From assembly GCF_041154485.1 (NCBI RefSeq), contig NZ_AP028669.1, forward strand, positions 1,488,001-1,552,000: a stretch of 64,000 nt of DNA, in the 5' to 3' direction. This document shows positions 1 through 7,730 of the stretch, piece after piece. This DNA is from Variovorax sp. V93 (GTDB taxonomy: Bacteria; Pseudomonadota; Gammaproteobacteria; Burkholderiales; Burkholderiaceae_C). Position numbers and translations under genes: made by a program. The stretch's first letter is position 1. Every line of letters begins with the position of its first letter. The notes beneath the pieces were generated by a model, which ran no database searches, was not told the DNA's origin, and was given only the letters and a program-made list of their open reading frames with translations.

Positions 1-2
1 CC

Positions 3-875
3 ATGCGCGGCAAGAAAACCCCTCTTTCGCTGAAGGCGGCGCTGGTGTCGCTCCTGATGTTCCTGCTGCTGGTCGGCGCGTGGCAGCTGGCCACCCTGCC
101 CGCGGCCGGCGCCGGTGCCGCCGCGGGCATGACCGCCGAGCAGATCGAATACCAGAAGATGCTCGGCAAGGATCCGGGCGGGCAGGTCAAGAGCTCGGGC
201 TTTCCCACGCCGGCGGAAATGGCCGTGACCGCCTGGAAGCATCTCTCGAACCCCTTCTACGACAACGGGCCCAACGACAAGGGCATTGCCATTCAGCTGG
301 CGTACTCGCTGGCCCGCGTGGGGCTGGGCTTTCTGCTGGCCTGCGTGGTGGCGGTGCCGCTCGGCTTCGTGATCGGCATGTCGCCGCTGCTGCACAAGGC
401 CTTCGATCCGTTCATCCAGGTGCTCAAGCCCATTTCTCCGCTGGCGTGGATGCCGCTTGCGCTCTACACCATCAAGGACTCGTCGGTCAGCGGCATCTTC
501 GTGATCTTCATCTGCTCGGTGTGGCCGATGCTGCTCAACACCGCCTTTGGCGTGGCCTCGGTCAAGCGCGAATGGCTCAACGTGGCGAGCACGCTGGAGG
601 TGAAGCCGCTGCGCCGCGCGTTCCGCGTGATCCTGCCGGCGGCCGCGCCCACCATCCTCACGGGCATGCGCATCAGCATGAGCATCGCGTGGCTGGTCAT
701 CGTGGCGGCCGAGATGCTGGTCGGCGGCACCGGCATCGGCTACTTCGTCTGGAACGAGTGGAACAACCTCTCGCTCACCAACGTGATCTTCGCGATCCTG
801 GTGATCGGCATCGTCGGCATGCTGCTCGACCAGGCCTTCGCGGGCCTGCAACGGAAAGTGACCTATGTGGAGTGA
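3..875 (+). CDS. ABC transporter permease, nitrate/cyanate type
   Basis: Inner-membrane permease of a nitrate/cyanate/bicarbonate-type ABC importer (NtrB/CynB family), 290 residues, the usual family length. It has an N-terminal membrane segment (about residues 12-32), a periplasmic stretch, and a block of hydrophobic helices from residue 95 on. The EAA-like cytoplasmic loop that contacts the ATPase lies near residues 195-225 (EWLNVASTLEV then GMRISMS). It is followed after 22 bases by the ATPase gene and then by cyanase, so cyanate is the likely substrate. The periplasmic binding protein gene expected upstream is outside the window. The ATG at base 3 is the only start that can be seen; a start further left cannot be excluded. 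Confidence 0.9.
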   Translation: MRGKKTPLSLKAALVSLLMFLLLVGAWQLATLPAAGAGAAAGMTAEQIEYQKMLGKDPGGQVKSSGFPTPAEMAVTAWKHLSNPFYDNGPNDKGIAIQLAYSLARVGLGFLLACVVAVPLGFVIGMSPLLHKAFDPFIQVLKPISPLAWMPLALYTIKDSSVSGIFVIFICSVWPMLLNTAFGVASVKREWLNVASTLEVKPLRRAFRVILPAAAPTILTGMRISMSIAWLVIVAAEMLVGGTGIGYFVWNEWNNLSLTNVIFAILVIGIVGMLLDQAFAGLQRKVTYVE

Positions 876-897
876 TCGATCGGAACGAGGCGCCCCC

Positions 898-1725
898 ATG
901 ACAACTGCTTCCGCCCTGCGGCCCGCCACCAGCGGCTTCCTGCGCATCGAGGGCCTGGCCAAGGCCTTCGTGCCGGCGCGGCCGGTGTTCGCGGACGTAT
1001 CGTTCACGCTGGATCGCGGCGAGTTCGTCTGCATCATCGGCCACTCGGGCTGCGGCAAGACCACCATCCTCAACGTGCTGGCGGGCCTGGACCAGGCGAG
1101 CGCCGGCCATGTGTTCATGGACGGCCGCGAAGTGGCCGGACCGAGCCTGGAGCGCGGCGTGGTGTTCCAGAGCCACGCGTTGATGCCGTGGCTCACGGTG
1201 CGCAGGAACATCGCCTTCGCGGTGGCTTCGCGCTGGCCCGACTGGTCGGCCGCGCAGGTCAACACGCAGGTGGAGCGCTTCGTGGCCATGGTGGGTCTCG
1301 ACGCCGCCATCGACAAGAAGCCCGCGCAGCTTTCGGGCGGCATGAAGCAGCGCGTGGGCATTGCGCGCGCCTTTGCCATCCAGCCCAAGATGCTGCTGCT
1401 CGACGAGCCCTTCGGCGCGCTGGATGCGCTCACGCGCGGCACCATCCAGGACGAGCTCATGGCCATCGTGCGCCAGACGCAGCAGACCGTCTTCATGATC
1501 ACGCACGACGTGGACGAGGCGATCTTGCTGGCGGATCGCATCCTGCTGATGACCAACGGCGCCGACCAGCCGGGCGGCGGCTGGCGCGCCGGCAACATCG
1601 CCGAGACCGTGGTCAACCCGCTGCCGCGCGAGCGCACGCGCGCTTCGCTGCACCACCTCGATGGCTACTACGCGCTGCGCAACCACATCGTCGATTTCCT
1701 CGTCACGCGCGCCAAGGCGTCGTGA
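898..1725 (+). CDS. ABC transporter ATP-binding protein, nitrate/cyanate type
   Basis: ATPase subunit (NrtD/CynD family), 275 residues, energising import through the preceding permease. Walker A is GHSGCGKT at residues 48-55, the signature is LSGGMKQR, Walker B is LLLDEPFGALD, and the switch histidine is in MITHDVDEA. An in-frame ATG exists 33 bases upstream, but it lies inside the permease stop region; the ATG at 898 follows a purine-rich GAACGAGG and gives the family's normal N-terminus. The gene is closely spaced after the permease and 46 bases before cynS. Substrate identity is inferred from cynS; a nitrate system cannot be excluded on this subunit alone. Confidence 0.92.
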   Translation: MTTASALRPATSGFLRIEGLAKAFVPARPVFADVSFTLDRGEFVCIIGHSGCGKTTILNVLAGLDQASAGHVFMDGREVAGPSLERGVVFQSHALMPWLTVRRNIAFAVASRWPDWSAAQVNTQVERFVAMVGLDAAIDKKPAQLSGGMKQRVGIARAFAIQPKMLLLDEPFGALDALTRGTIQDELMAIVRQTQQTVFMITHDVDEAILLADRILLMTNGADQPGGGWRAGNIAETVVNPLPRERTRASLHHLDGYYALRNHIVDFLVTRAKAS

Positions 1726-1771
1726 CTCTTTCTTCGTTCTTCTTCTTCATTTCAATCAGGAGCAAACCCGC

Positions 1772-2215
1772 ATGAACCGCAACGACGTCACCGAGAAGAT
1801 CATCACCGTGAAGGTGTCCAAGGGCATCCAGTGGGCCGATGTGGCGAAGAAAGTCGGCCTCTCGAAGGAGTGGACCACCGCCGCATGCCTCGGGCAGATG
1901 ACGCTCGACGACAAGCAGGCCAAGGTCATCGGCAAGATCTTCGGCCTGACCGCCGAGGAGCAGAAGTGGCTCCAGGTGGTGCCCTACAAGGGCTCGCTGC
2001 CCACGCCCGTGCCGACCGATCCGCTCATCTACCGCTGGTACGAGGTGGTGAGCGTATACGGCACCACGATCAAGGAACTGATCCATGAAGAATTCGGCGA
2101 CGGCATCATGAGCGCCATCGACTTCAGCATGGACATCCAGCGCCAGGCCGATCCCAAGGGCGACCGCGTCAACGTGGTGCTCTCGGGCAAGTTCCTGCCC
2201 TACAAGACCTATTGA
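1772..2215 (+). CDS. cynS: Cyanate hydratase (cyanase)
   Basis: Decomposes cyanate with bicarbonate to carbon dioxide and carbamate (hence ammonia), protecting the cell and giving usable nitrogen. It is 147 residues long against 156 in E. coli, the difference being at the N-terminus. The family's active-site residues are all visible: Arg88 and Glu91 in YRWYE and Ser114 in GIMSAI. The N-terminal half (residues about 10-75) is the helix-turn-helix-like domain and the C-terminal part ends in FLPYKTY. The enzyme is a cytoplasmic decamer in characterised relatives. It is last in the ABC operon; a pyrimidine-rich spacer with CAGGAGC sits just ahead of the start. The next gene is convergent and 17 bases away. 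Confidence 0.97.
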   Translation: MNRNDVTEKIITVKVSKGIQWADVAKKVGLSKEWTTAACLGQMTLDDKQAKVIGKIFGLTAEEQKWLQVVPYKGSLPTPVPTDPLIYRWYEVVSVYGTTIKELIHEEFGDGIMSAIDFSMDIQRQADPKGDRVNVVLSGKFLPYKTY

Positions 2216-2232
2216 CGCGGCCCCTCGGAACG

Positions 2233-2985
2233 TCAGAACGCGGCGTGCTCGGCCGGCCTCGGCCGCCATGCGGGGCGGCGCGGGGCCGAGATGCTGCCGC
2301 CCTCGATGGCGCCCGCAATCGAGCGGGCCACGGCTTCCGCGGGCACCGCGATGCGCCGGCGCGTGACCATGCGCTCGAAGCTGCTGCAGGCCGCGATGCG
2401 GTCGGCCAGCGTGCGGTCCGCCTCGCTCACGTCGGGGCGAACCACCGTCACGCGCACCTTCCCTGCGTGCTCCTGCCGCAGGCCTTCGGAGATGGCGTCC
2501 ACCGCGTACTGCGTGCCGCAATACACGGCCGAGTTCGGCGACACGCCCTGCGCGGGCACCGGCGCCACGTTGACGATGTGGCCCCAGCCCTGTTCCTGCA
2601 TGGTCGGCAGCACCGCTGCAATGCCCAGCAGCACGCCGCGCAGGTTCACATCGAGCATCAGCTCCCATTCGTCGACCTTGCGCGTCCACAGCGGCGACAG
2701 CGGCATCACGCCCGCGGCGTTCACCAGCACGTCGATGCGGTCGTGCGTTTCGAGTGCGAATTCGGCAAATGCTTCCACGTCGGGCCGGTAGGTGACGTCC
2801 AGCCGCTGGAAGCTCGCGGTGCCGCCGGCGGCGGTGATTTCTTTGGCCAGCGCTTCGAGCCGGTCGGTGCGGCGCGCGCCAAGCACCACCTTGGCGCCGC
2901 GCCGCGCCAGGAGCCGCGCGGCCGCCGCGCCGATGCCACCACTTGCGCCCGTGATGAGGACGACTTTTTCCTGGATTGCGCTCAT
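2233..2985 (-). CDS. SDR family protein with altered catalytic residues
   Basis: Short-chain dehydrogenase/reductase fold, 250 residues. The NAD(P)-binding motif TGASGGIG is at residues 12-19, NAAG at 89-92 and the structural Asn114 in LDVNLRG. The catalytic part departs from the family: the usual Tyr-x-x-x-Lys reads Tyr155-Cys-Gly-Thr-Gln159, so the lysine is glutamine. The position that should be the active-site Ser (in the NIS/GS stretch) falls in NVAPVPA and is not serine. Dinucleotide binding looks intact while classical hydride-transfer chemistry looks compromised. The start was chosen at ATG 2985 because GAGGAGAG precedes it; longer in-frame starts run back into a non-conserved stretch. 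It lies downstream of the MocR gene in the same direction. Substrate unknown. Confidence 0.85.
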   Translation of the reverse strand: MSAIQEKVVLITGASGGIGAAAARLLARRGAKVVLGARRTDRLEALAKEITAAGGTASFQRLDVTYRPDVEAFAEFALETHDRIDVLVNAAGVMPLSPLWTRKVDEWELMLDVNLRGVLLGIAAVLPTMQEQGWGHIVNVAPVPAQGVSPNSAVYCGTQYAVDAISEGLRQEHAGKVRVTVVRPDVSEADRTLADRIAACSSFERMVTRRRIAVPAEAVARSIAGAIEGGSISAPRRPAWRPRPAEHAAF

Positions 2986-3107
2986 GAGACTCTCCTCGTG
3001 CGATGGGTGTGGACCATGGCGCAACGCTGCGCCGGGCATGGAGGCAAGTCTCTCGCGGATGGGGCCGCGGGCGTTATCCGGATCGAACGGGCTTCTTGCC
3101 TGATCCT

Positions 3108-3127
3108 GCAAGACCTGAGGTCCTTGC
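3108..3127 (-). terminator. Hairpin just after the MocR gene
   Basis: An imperfect dyad with arms GCAAGACCT and AGGTCCTTGC (one-base bulge) begins six bases after the stop codon of the MocR-type gene and 120 bases before the SDR start. There is no T-run after it, so it could equally be an RNA-stabilising hairpin between two genes of one transcript. Confidence 0.3.
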
Positions 3128-3133
3128 CGGCGC

Positions 3134-4585
3134 TCAGCTGCCTGCCGCGGCGGCCGGCCGGCGAAGCTCCTTGCCCGCCATGGCGCCAAGCGTGCGCAGG
3201 CCCTTCTCGATGCGCGCGTCCCAGCCGTGGCCGCCGCTCAGGCGCAGGCAGTGGGCGTACTTGCCGCTGGCCGAGAACACCACGCCGGGCGCAAAGCAGA
3301 TGCGTTTCTCCAGCGCCTGCGCAAACAGGAGCCGCGTGTCCGCGGGTTCGGGCAGCTCGACCCACAGCACGAAGTTACCCGCCGGCCTCGACACCTTGGT
3401 GCCCGGCGGGAACGCCTGCTCGATCACCCGCGTCATGCGCTCCAGCGTGTCGGCGAACTCGCGCCGGACCCGGCGCAGGTGGCGGTCGTAGTCGCCGTTC
3501 GACAGGAAGGTGGCGAGCGCCACCTGCGTCAGCACCGGCGTGGCGAGGCTGGTGGCGAACTTGGTTTCGAGCACCCGGGCCATGTGGCGGCGCGTGGCGA
3601 TCCAGCCGATGCGGTAGCCGGGCGCGAGCGTCTTGGAGAACGAGCCGCAATAGATGACGTTGTCGTGCGTGTCGAGCGCGCTGAAGGGCAGGGGCCGCTC
3701 CTCGCCGAAATGGACGTCGCCGTACACGTCGTCCTCGATCAGCGGCACGCCGTGTTTGGCCAGGAGGCGCAGCACGGCGCGCTTGTTTTCTTCGGGCATG
3801 GTGCAGCCGAGCGGATTGCTGAAGCTCGACGCCAGCACGCAGGCGCGCACCTTGCCCGAGGCCACGACTTCGCGCAGCGCATCGACCGAGACGCCGGTGT
3901 CGGCATCGGTCGGCAGCTCGACCACCTTGAGCCTTTTTGCGCGCAGCACCTGCAGCAGCCCGAAGTAGGTCGGTGATTCGATGGCGACGGTGTCGCCGGG
4001 CTCCGTGACCGCGTCGAGCGCGAGCGCCAGCGCCTCGGTGCAGCCGCAGGTGATGGCGATGTCGTCGGGCGCCAGCGCCTGCCCGAAGCGCAGCGCGCGG
4101 CGCGCAATCTCCAGGCGCAGCGACATCTCGCCGTGCGGCGGCGAGTAGGTGTTGCACTGGCTGCCCTTCACGCGGGCCGTGCGGGCCAGCACGAGGTCGA
4201 GCCTGGAGGAAGACAGCAGCCGCTGGTTGGGAATGGCGCAGCCGAGCGGCACGAAGGCTTCGTCCGACGCGTGCTTCAGCAGGTCGAGCATGAGGCCCGA
4301 GAGTTCCACCTTGGCCGGCCGGATCGAATGGCGCGCGGTGGTGGGCACGGGCAGGGCGGGCGGCGCCTTGGCGACGTAATAGCCCGATTGCGGCCGTACT
4401 TCGAGAATGCCGCGGTCTTCGAGCAGGCGGTAGGCCTGCACCGCGGTGCTCAGGCTGGTGCGCTGCTGCGTGCTGATCTCGCGCAGCGAGGGCGCCCGCG
4501 CACCGGGCTTCAGCGTGCCGCGGCCGGCCAGGCCGGCCACGAAATCGGCAATTTCTTCATAGCGGAACCGGGGGGGCTGCGACAC
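3134..4585 (-). CDS. MocR-type transcriptional regulator with aminotransferase domain
   Basis: A 483-residue fusion of a GntR-type winged helix (residues about 7-75; ARAPSLREISTQQRTSLSTA is the helix-turn-helix region) and a fold-type I aminotransferase-like domain (about 110-470). The PLP lysine is in the SFSKTLAPGYR motif. In this family the C-terminal domain senses PLP or an amino-acid adduct, and the protein usually controls a neighbouring, often divergent, gene. Here a true PLP aminotransferase gene is divergent across a 134-base gap, and the SDR lies downstream on the same strand; both are candidate targets. The effector cannot be told from sequence. Confidence 0.9.
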   Translation of the reverse strand: MSQPPRFRYEEIADFVAGLAGRGTLKPGARAPSLREISTQQRTSLSTAVQAYRLLEDRGILEVRPQSGYYVAKAPPALPVPTTARHSIRPAKVELSGLMLDLLKHASDEAFVPLGCAIPNQRLLSSSRLDLVLARTARVKGSQCNTYSPPHGEMSLRLEIARRALRFGQALAPDDIAITCGCTEALALALDAVTEPGDTVAIESPTYFGLLQVLRAKRLKVVELPTDADTGVSVDALREVVASGKVRACVLASSFSNPLGCTMPEENKRAVLRLLAKHGVPLIEDDVYGDVHFGEERPLPFSALDTHDNVIYCGSFSKTLAPGYRIGWIATRRHMARVLETKFATSLATPVLTQVALATFLSNGDYDRHLRRVRREFADTLERMTRVIEQAFPPGTKVSRPAGNFVLWVELPEPADTRLLFAQALEKRICFAPGVVFSASGKYAHCLRLSGGHGWDARIEKGLRTLGAMAGKELRRPAAAAGS

Positions 4586-4719
4586 GGATCACTCCTGCTG
4601 GCGTGGATGGCACTGCACGCAACTGTACTGCATCGAATTTCATAAAAGTGTGGCTGTTATCGACAGTCATGAAACTGCAACATCGGAGCCATCGACAGCA
4701 ATGGATCAAGCGGCAGCAC
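4586..4719. promoter_or_regulatory. Divergent intergenic region with candidate MocR sites
   Basis: The region is shared by the MocR regulator (leftward) and the aminotransferase (rightward). The hexamer ACTGCA occurs three times in direct orientation, at 4612, 4627 and 4674. TTTCAT (4638-4643) and ATGAAA (4669-4674) form an inverted pair flanking a TTATCG-containing core. MocR proteins commonly bind direct repeats in such spacers, so these are candidate sites, not established ones. I see no strong -35/-10 pair. Confidence 0.35.
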
Positions 4720-5853
4720 ATGGCACGGTTTCCAGACAACGAAATCATTTCCCTCGTCAGCAAGGCGCCGCGCTTCGACCTTGCCGAAAGCGTGGGGCCG
4801 AGCGTGCGGCTGTCGGAGCTGGTCGACATGGCCTTCGGCGACGATGCCGACTTTGCGCTGGACTACGGTACGGCGGCGGGCAGCCCGGGCCTGCGCCAGG
4901 AAATCGCGAACGAACATGGCGTCGACGCCGACGACGTGGTGGTCACGGTCGGCGGTGCCCACGCCCTTTTTCTCATCGCCTTCACGCTGTGCCAGGCGGG
5001 CGACGAAGCCGTCGTGGCCGAGCCGGTGTTTCCGTTGGCGCGCAACGCGCTGACTGCCGTCGGCGCCACCACGCGCGTGCTGCCGCTGAGCTTCGACACC
5101 GGCTACCGCATCGACCTGGATGCGCTGCGCCAGCTGCTCTCCTCGAAAACCAAAGTGGTGAGCCTCGCCTCGCCGCAGAACCCTTCGGGCGTCGCGATTC
5201 CGGCCCAGACCTTGCGCGAGATCGTGGCGATGCTGGCCGAACATGCGCCGAAGGCCTGGCTCGTGATCGACGAGACCTACCGCGAGGCTGCCTATGGCGA
5301 CGATGCCGCGGCGCCGGGCGCCGTCAACTTGGGCGGCAGGGTGGTCTCGGTGTCCTCGCTGTCCAAATGCCATGGCTCGGCGGGCCTGCGCATCGGCTGG
5401 GCCATCACGCGCGACACGGCACTGCGCCAGGCGCTGGTCACGGCGAAGTTCAGCACGGTGATCTCCTGCTCGCCGGTCGACGAGGCACTCGCGCTGGCTG
5501 TCTTCAGGCAGCGCGACCGGATCATCGGCGAGCGGCGAAAGCTCCTCTCGCAAAACCTGCAGTTCACCGAGAGCTGGGTGTCGCGCCACTCGGGCCACAT
5601 CGAGTGGGTGCGTCCGGATGCCGGGGCGCTGTGCTGCATGCGGCTCAGGCGCGAGCTCTTCGATGCCGCGGCCGTCGAGCGCTTCTATGCGGCGCTGGCC
5701 AGGTACAGCACGCGCGTCGCGCCCGGCCCATGGTTCGGGGACGACCCGCTGGTGTTCCGCCTGGGGTTCGGATTGCCGACGCTCACGCAGCTGGCGATTG
5801 CGCTGGAGTGCGTGTCGGTTGCGCTGACGGAAGCCGCGCGGCTCGATAGCTAA
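4720..5853 (+). CDS. PLP-dependent aminotransferase (class I/II)
   Basis: A 377-residue fold-type I aminotransferase. The PLP lysine is in SVSSLSKCHGSAGLR, the aspartate that pairs with the pyridine nitrogen in WLVIDETYRE, the Asn of the cofactor site in SPQNPSG, and the substrate-carboxylate Arg near the C-terminus in VFRLGFG. The start is uncertain: ATG at 4720 (MARFPDNE) gives the best fit to the family, but an in-frame ATG at 4669 and one at 4603 are also open, and none has a convincing ribosome-binding site. It is divergent from the MocR gene, its probable regulator. The amino-acid substrate cannot be named. Confidence 0.85.
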   Translation: MARFPDNEIISLVSKAPRFDLAESVGPSVRLSELVDMAFGDDADFALDYGTAAGSPGLRQEIANEHGVDADDVVVTVGGAHALFLIAFTLCQAGDEAVVAEPVFPLARNALTAVGATTRVLPLSFDTGYRIDLDALRQLLSSKTKVVSLASPQNPSGVAIPAQTLREIVAMLAEHAPKAWLVIDETYREAAYGDDAAAPGAVNLGGRVVSVSSLSKCHGSAGLRIGWAITRDTALRQALVTAKFSTVISCSPVDEALALAVFRQRDRIIGERRKLLSQNLQFTESWVSRHSGHIEWVRPDAGALCCMRLRRELFDAAAVERFYAALARYSTRVAPGPWFGDDPLVFRLGFGLPTLTQLAIALECVSVALTEAARLDS

Positions 5854-5859
5854 GGCCAG

Positions 5860-6438
5860 TCAATACGGCGGTGCCTTGCGCGCCCGCTGCGCGCGCGCCG
5901 CTTCGGTCCACCAGGCCAGGTCGTCGGCGAACCTTCCGAAGGAGCGATCGAGCGATTCGCCCGCGCTGCCGTTCGCATCGAGCGTTTGCGAAATGGGCCC
6001 GACGGCCAATGTGCTCGACACGACGACCATTCCCATCTCCGACAGGATCGAGTGCCACACGGTGCCGGAGCGCACGCCGGAGAACCGGCCGGCCGAATAG
6101 CTGGCCACGGCGGCCGGGCGCCAGAACCATTCCTCGAGGAAGTGGTCGGTCAGGTTCTTCAAGCCGGGCTGCGGGCCCCAGTTGTATTCGCCGGTCACGA
6201 AGACGAAGGCGTCCGCGCCGCGTATCTTCTGCGCCAGCGCTTCCATGGCCGCGGGCGCGGTGCCCTGGGGGTATTCCTTGTACATGCGGTCGAGCATGGG
6301 CAGGTCGACGGCCTTGGCGTCGATCAGCTCGGCTTCGGCGCCTCGCGCGTTGAGTCCCGCCACCAGGTAGTCCGCCAGGCGAATGCCCATGCGGTCCGAC
6401 CGGTACGAGCCATAGAACACCAGAATCCTGTCTGCCAT
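5860..6438 (-). CDS. NADPH-dependent FMN reductase family protein
   Basis: A 192-residue flavodoxin-like protein of the NADPH-dependent FMN reductase / azoreductase family, expected to bind FMN and reduce flavin, quinone or a similar substrate in the cytoplasm. The phosphate loop is GSYRSDRMG near residues 10-18, and the family motif EYNWGPQPGLKN lies around residue 85. The start ATG 6438 is preceded by GGAGCGAAG; the longer reading frame upstream is poor in conserved sequence. It is convergent with the aminotransferase gene, six bases between stops. There is no partner gene that would fix its physiological substrate. Confidence 0.85.
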   Translation of the reverse strand: MADRILVFYGSYRSDRMGIRLADYLVAGLNARGAEAELIDAKAVDLPMLDRMYKEYPQGTAPAAMEALAQKIRGADAFVFVTGEYNWGPQPGLKNLTDHFLEEWFWRPAAVASYSAGRFSGVRSGTVWHSILSEMGMVVVSSTLAVGPISQTLDANGSAGESLDRSFGRFADDLAWWTEAARAQRARKAPPY

Positions 6439-6546
6439 CTTCGCTCCGTTCGAGGCCGGGATGGCCGTGGGGCGAAGGCTACAACATCGGCTCGCCCGCG
6501 CCGCAATTGGTTGCAGCAACTTGCGGGCTGGCTACCATGCCGGTCC

Positions 6547-7335
6547 ATGAACCTGCTGCCCATTCTGCGCACCACCGCCTCGATGCTCGTCCTGCTGCTC
6601 GCGGGGCGCGTGGGCGCCGCGCCGTCGGCGCAGTTGTTCGATGCGGTGAAGAAGCCGGAATCGCTGGATGCGGATTGGCGCGCGCGCTTGTGCGCGCTGT
6701 TGCCGCAGCCCTGCGATCCGCAGGCGCTGGGCCTGTACCGGCCGCGCGGCGCGGCGGCAGGGGACTACGCGGTGTTCTCGGGCGAGCCGCTGGCCATGGC
6801 GCGCATCAGGCGCATTGCAGGCACGTGGCAGCTCAGCCGCCTGCACGACTTCAGCAGCTATGCGGCCGCGTTGATGAGGAAAGCAGCGGACCCCGGCATG
6901 GCGGACGCGCGCATTTCCCTCGCGCCGGCGCTCTACCCGCTGGCAGAAGGGCGGTGGGCCGCGGCCGTGCTCCAGACGGTGTCGGAGATGTATTCGGGCG
7001 GCGGCGCTTCGTTCAGCAAGGCCGACTTCGTGCCGCTCGAGGACGCAACCAGGGCCGTATACGAAGGCATTCCTTTTTCATGCTCGAAGATGATCCGCGC
7101 CTGCTTCAGCGAAAAGGAATACAAGCGGTCGAAGCATTGCCACGACGAGAGCAGCGGCAGCCTCCGCATCACCTACGGCGAACCCGCCAGGCCAGGCGAG
7201 GCCTACAGCTGGCAGTACACGTGGCTGCAGAGCGAATGGCCGCAGAACACGCCCGCCAGCGACACCACCACCACGCGCCTTCACTTCACCGCCAGGACCA
7301 CCGAAAGGGTGAGCTTCTGCGGCGGGCCGCAGTAG
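6547..7335 (+). CDS. Hypothetical secreted protein
   Basis: I do not recognise this 262-residue protein. It begins with a clear Sec signal peptide (hydrophobic residues about 9-22, cleavage likely after VGAA), so it should be periplasmic or exported. The mature part has five cysteines in its C-terminal half (FSCSKMIRACF, KHCHDES, SFCGGP), suggesting disulfides, and no transmembrane segment. A longer in-frame opening upstream overlaps the FMN reductase gene on the other strand; the ATG at 6547 is preferred because the signal peptide starts there. It is transcribed toward the sigma-54/riboswitch leader, but nothing links it to that operon. Confidence 0.65.
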   Translation: MNLLPILRTTASMLVLLLAGRVGAAPSAQLFDAVKKPESLDADWRARLCALLPQPCDPQALGLYRPRGAAAGDYAVFSGEPLAMARIRRIAGTWQLSRLHDFSSYAAALMRKAADPGMADARISLAPALYPLAEGRWAAAVLQTVSEMYSGGGASFSKADFVPLEDATRAVYEGIPFSCSKMIRACFSEKEYKRSKHCHDESSGSLRITYGEPARPGEAYSWQYTWLQSEWPQNTPASDTTTTRLHFTARTTERVSFCGGPQ

Positions 7336-7361
7336 CACACGCGTTCGAGTGGGTGCCCGAG

Positions 7362-7377
7362 TGGCACGCATTCTGCT
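7362..7377 (+). promoter_or_regulatory. Predicted sigma-54 (-24/-12) promoter
   Basis: TGGCACG at 7362-7368, then four bases, then CTGC at 7373-7376. This matches the RpoN consensus TGGCACG-N4-TTGC with one mismatch and the exact ten-base spacing between the GG and GC doublets. The predicted transcription start is near 7388, one base before the first stem of the glycine riboswitch. I did not find a convincing enhancer (NtrC-like) site upstream. Confidence 0.7.
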
Positions 7378-7384
7378 TGGAAGA

Positions 7385-7602
7385 AAACGTCCAGGAGAAA
7401 TGCCGGCTCGATGCTTCGAGTTAGTGCATTACCGAAGGCGACAGCCCATAACGCTCAGGTCCCAAGACTGGACAACTTGACCAACGCTGGAGAGCGCTGC
7501 CCGGGGTTCTGAATACAAAGGACTCCGAGGGCGGCCGCCGAAGGGGCAAGCCTTGCGCGATGAGCGTGCATGGTGAATCTCTCAGGCCAAAGGACAGCAG
7601 GG
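7385..7602 (+). promoter_or_regulatory. Tandem glycine riboswitch
   Basis: Two consecutive glycine aptamers. Aptamer 1: P1 arms GTCCAG (7389-7394) and CTGGAC (7468-7473), with GGAGAA, ACCGAAGG (7431-7438) and GCTCAGG (7453-7459) between them. Aptamer 2: P1 arms GCTG (7486-7489) and CAGC (7595-7598), with GGAGAG (7489-7494), CCGAAGGGGCAAG (7538-7550), CTCTCAGG (7579-7586) and AAAGGACAG (7589-7597). These are the conserved core strings of the family in the right order, with the short interaptamer linker (7474-7485). The element leads into a peptide ABC transporter rather than the usual glycine-cleavage genes. Confidence 0.9.
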
Positions 7603-7626
7603 GCATCTCGCGCAGTGCGCGGGGTG

Positions 7627-7657
7627 GCCTTTGCGCGCTTCCGGAGGCTTCTTCTTC
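7627..7657 (+). terminator. Possible riboswitch expression platform
   Basis: GCCTTTG (7627-7633) can pair with CGGAGGC (7642-7648) using two G-U pairs, closing an eight-base loop, and is followed by TTCTTCTTC. It resembles an intrinsic terminator placed after aptamer 2. Just before it, CGCGCA-G-TGCGCG (7609-7621) can form a competing hairpin. Terminator control is therefore plausible. The rest of the leader to base 7730 holds only the GGAGAA ribosome-binding site ahead of the ATG. Confidence 0.4.
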
Positions 7658-7730
7658 ATGACTTCTGTTCGAGCGCACCGCGCCTGAATCGAAACCCGTT
7701 CCTCACGATTTTTCAACCGGAGAACCGAAG

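Noticed and set aside
5986..6546. N-terminal extension of the secreted hypothetical protein at 6547
   Set aside because: It runs antisense through the FMN reductase gene, and the signal peptide starts only at 6547.
7335..7356. Possible NtrC-like enhancer (GCAC ... GTGC) upstream of the sigma-54 promoter
   Set aside because: The half-sites are 14 bases apart, not the spacing of known NtrC sites, and no second copy is near.
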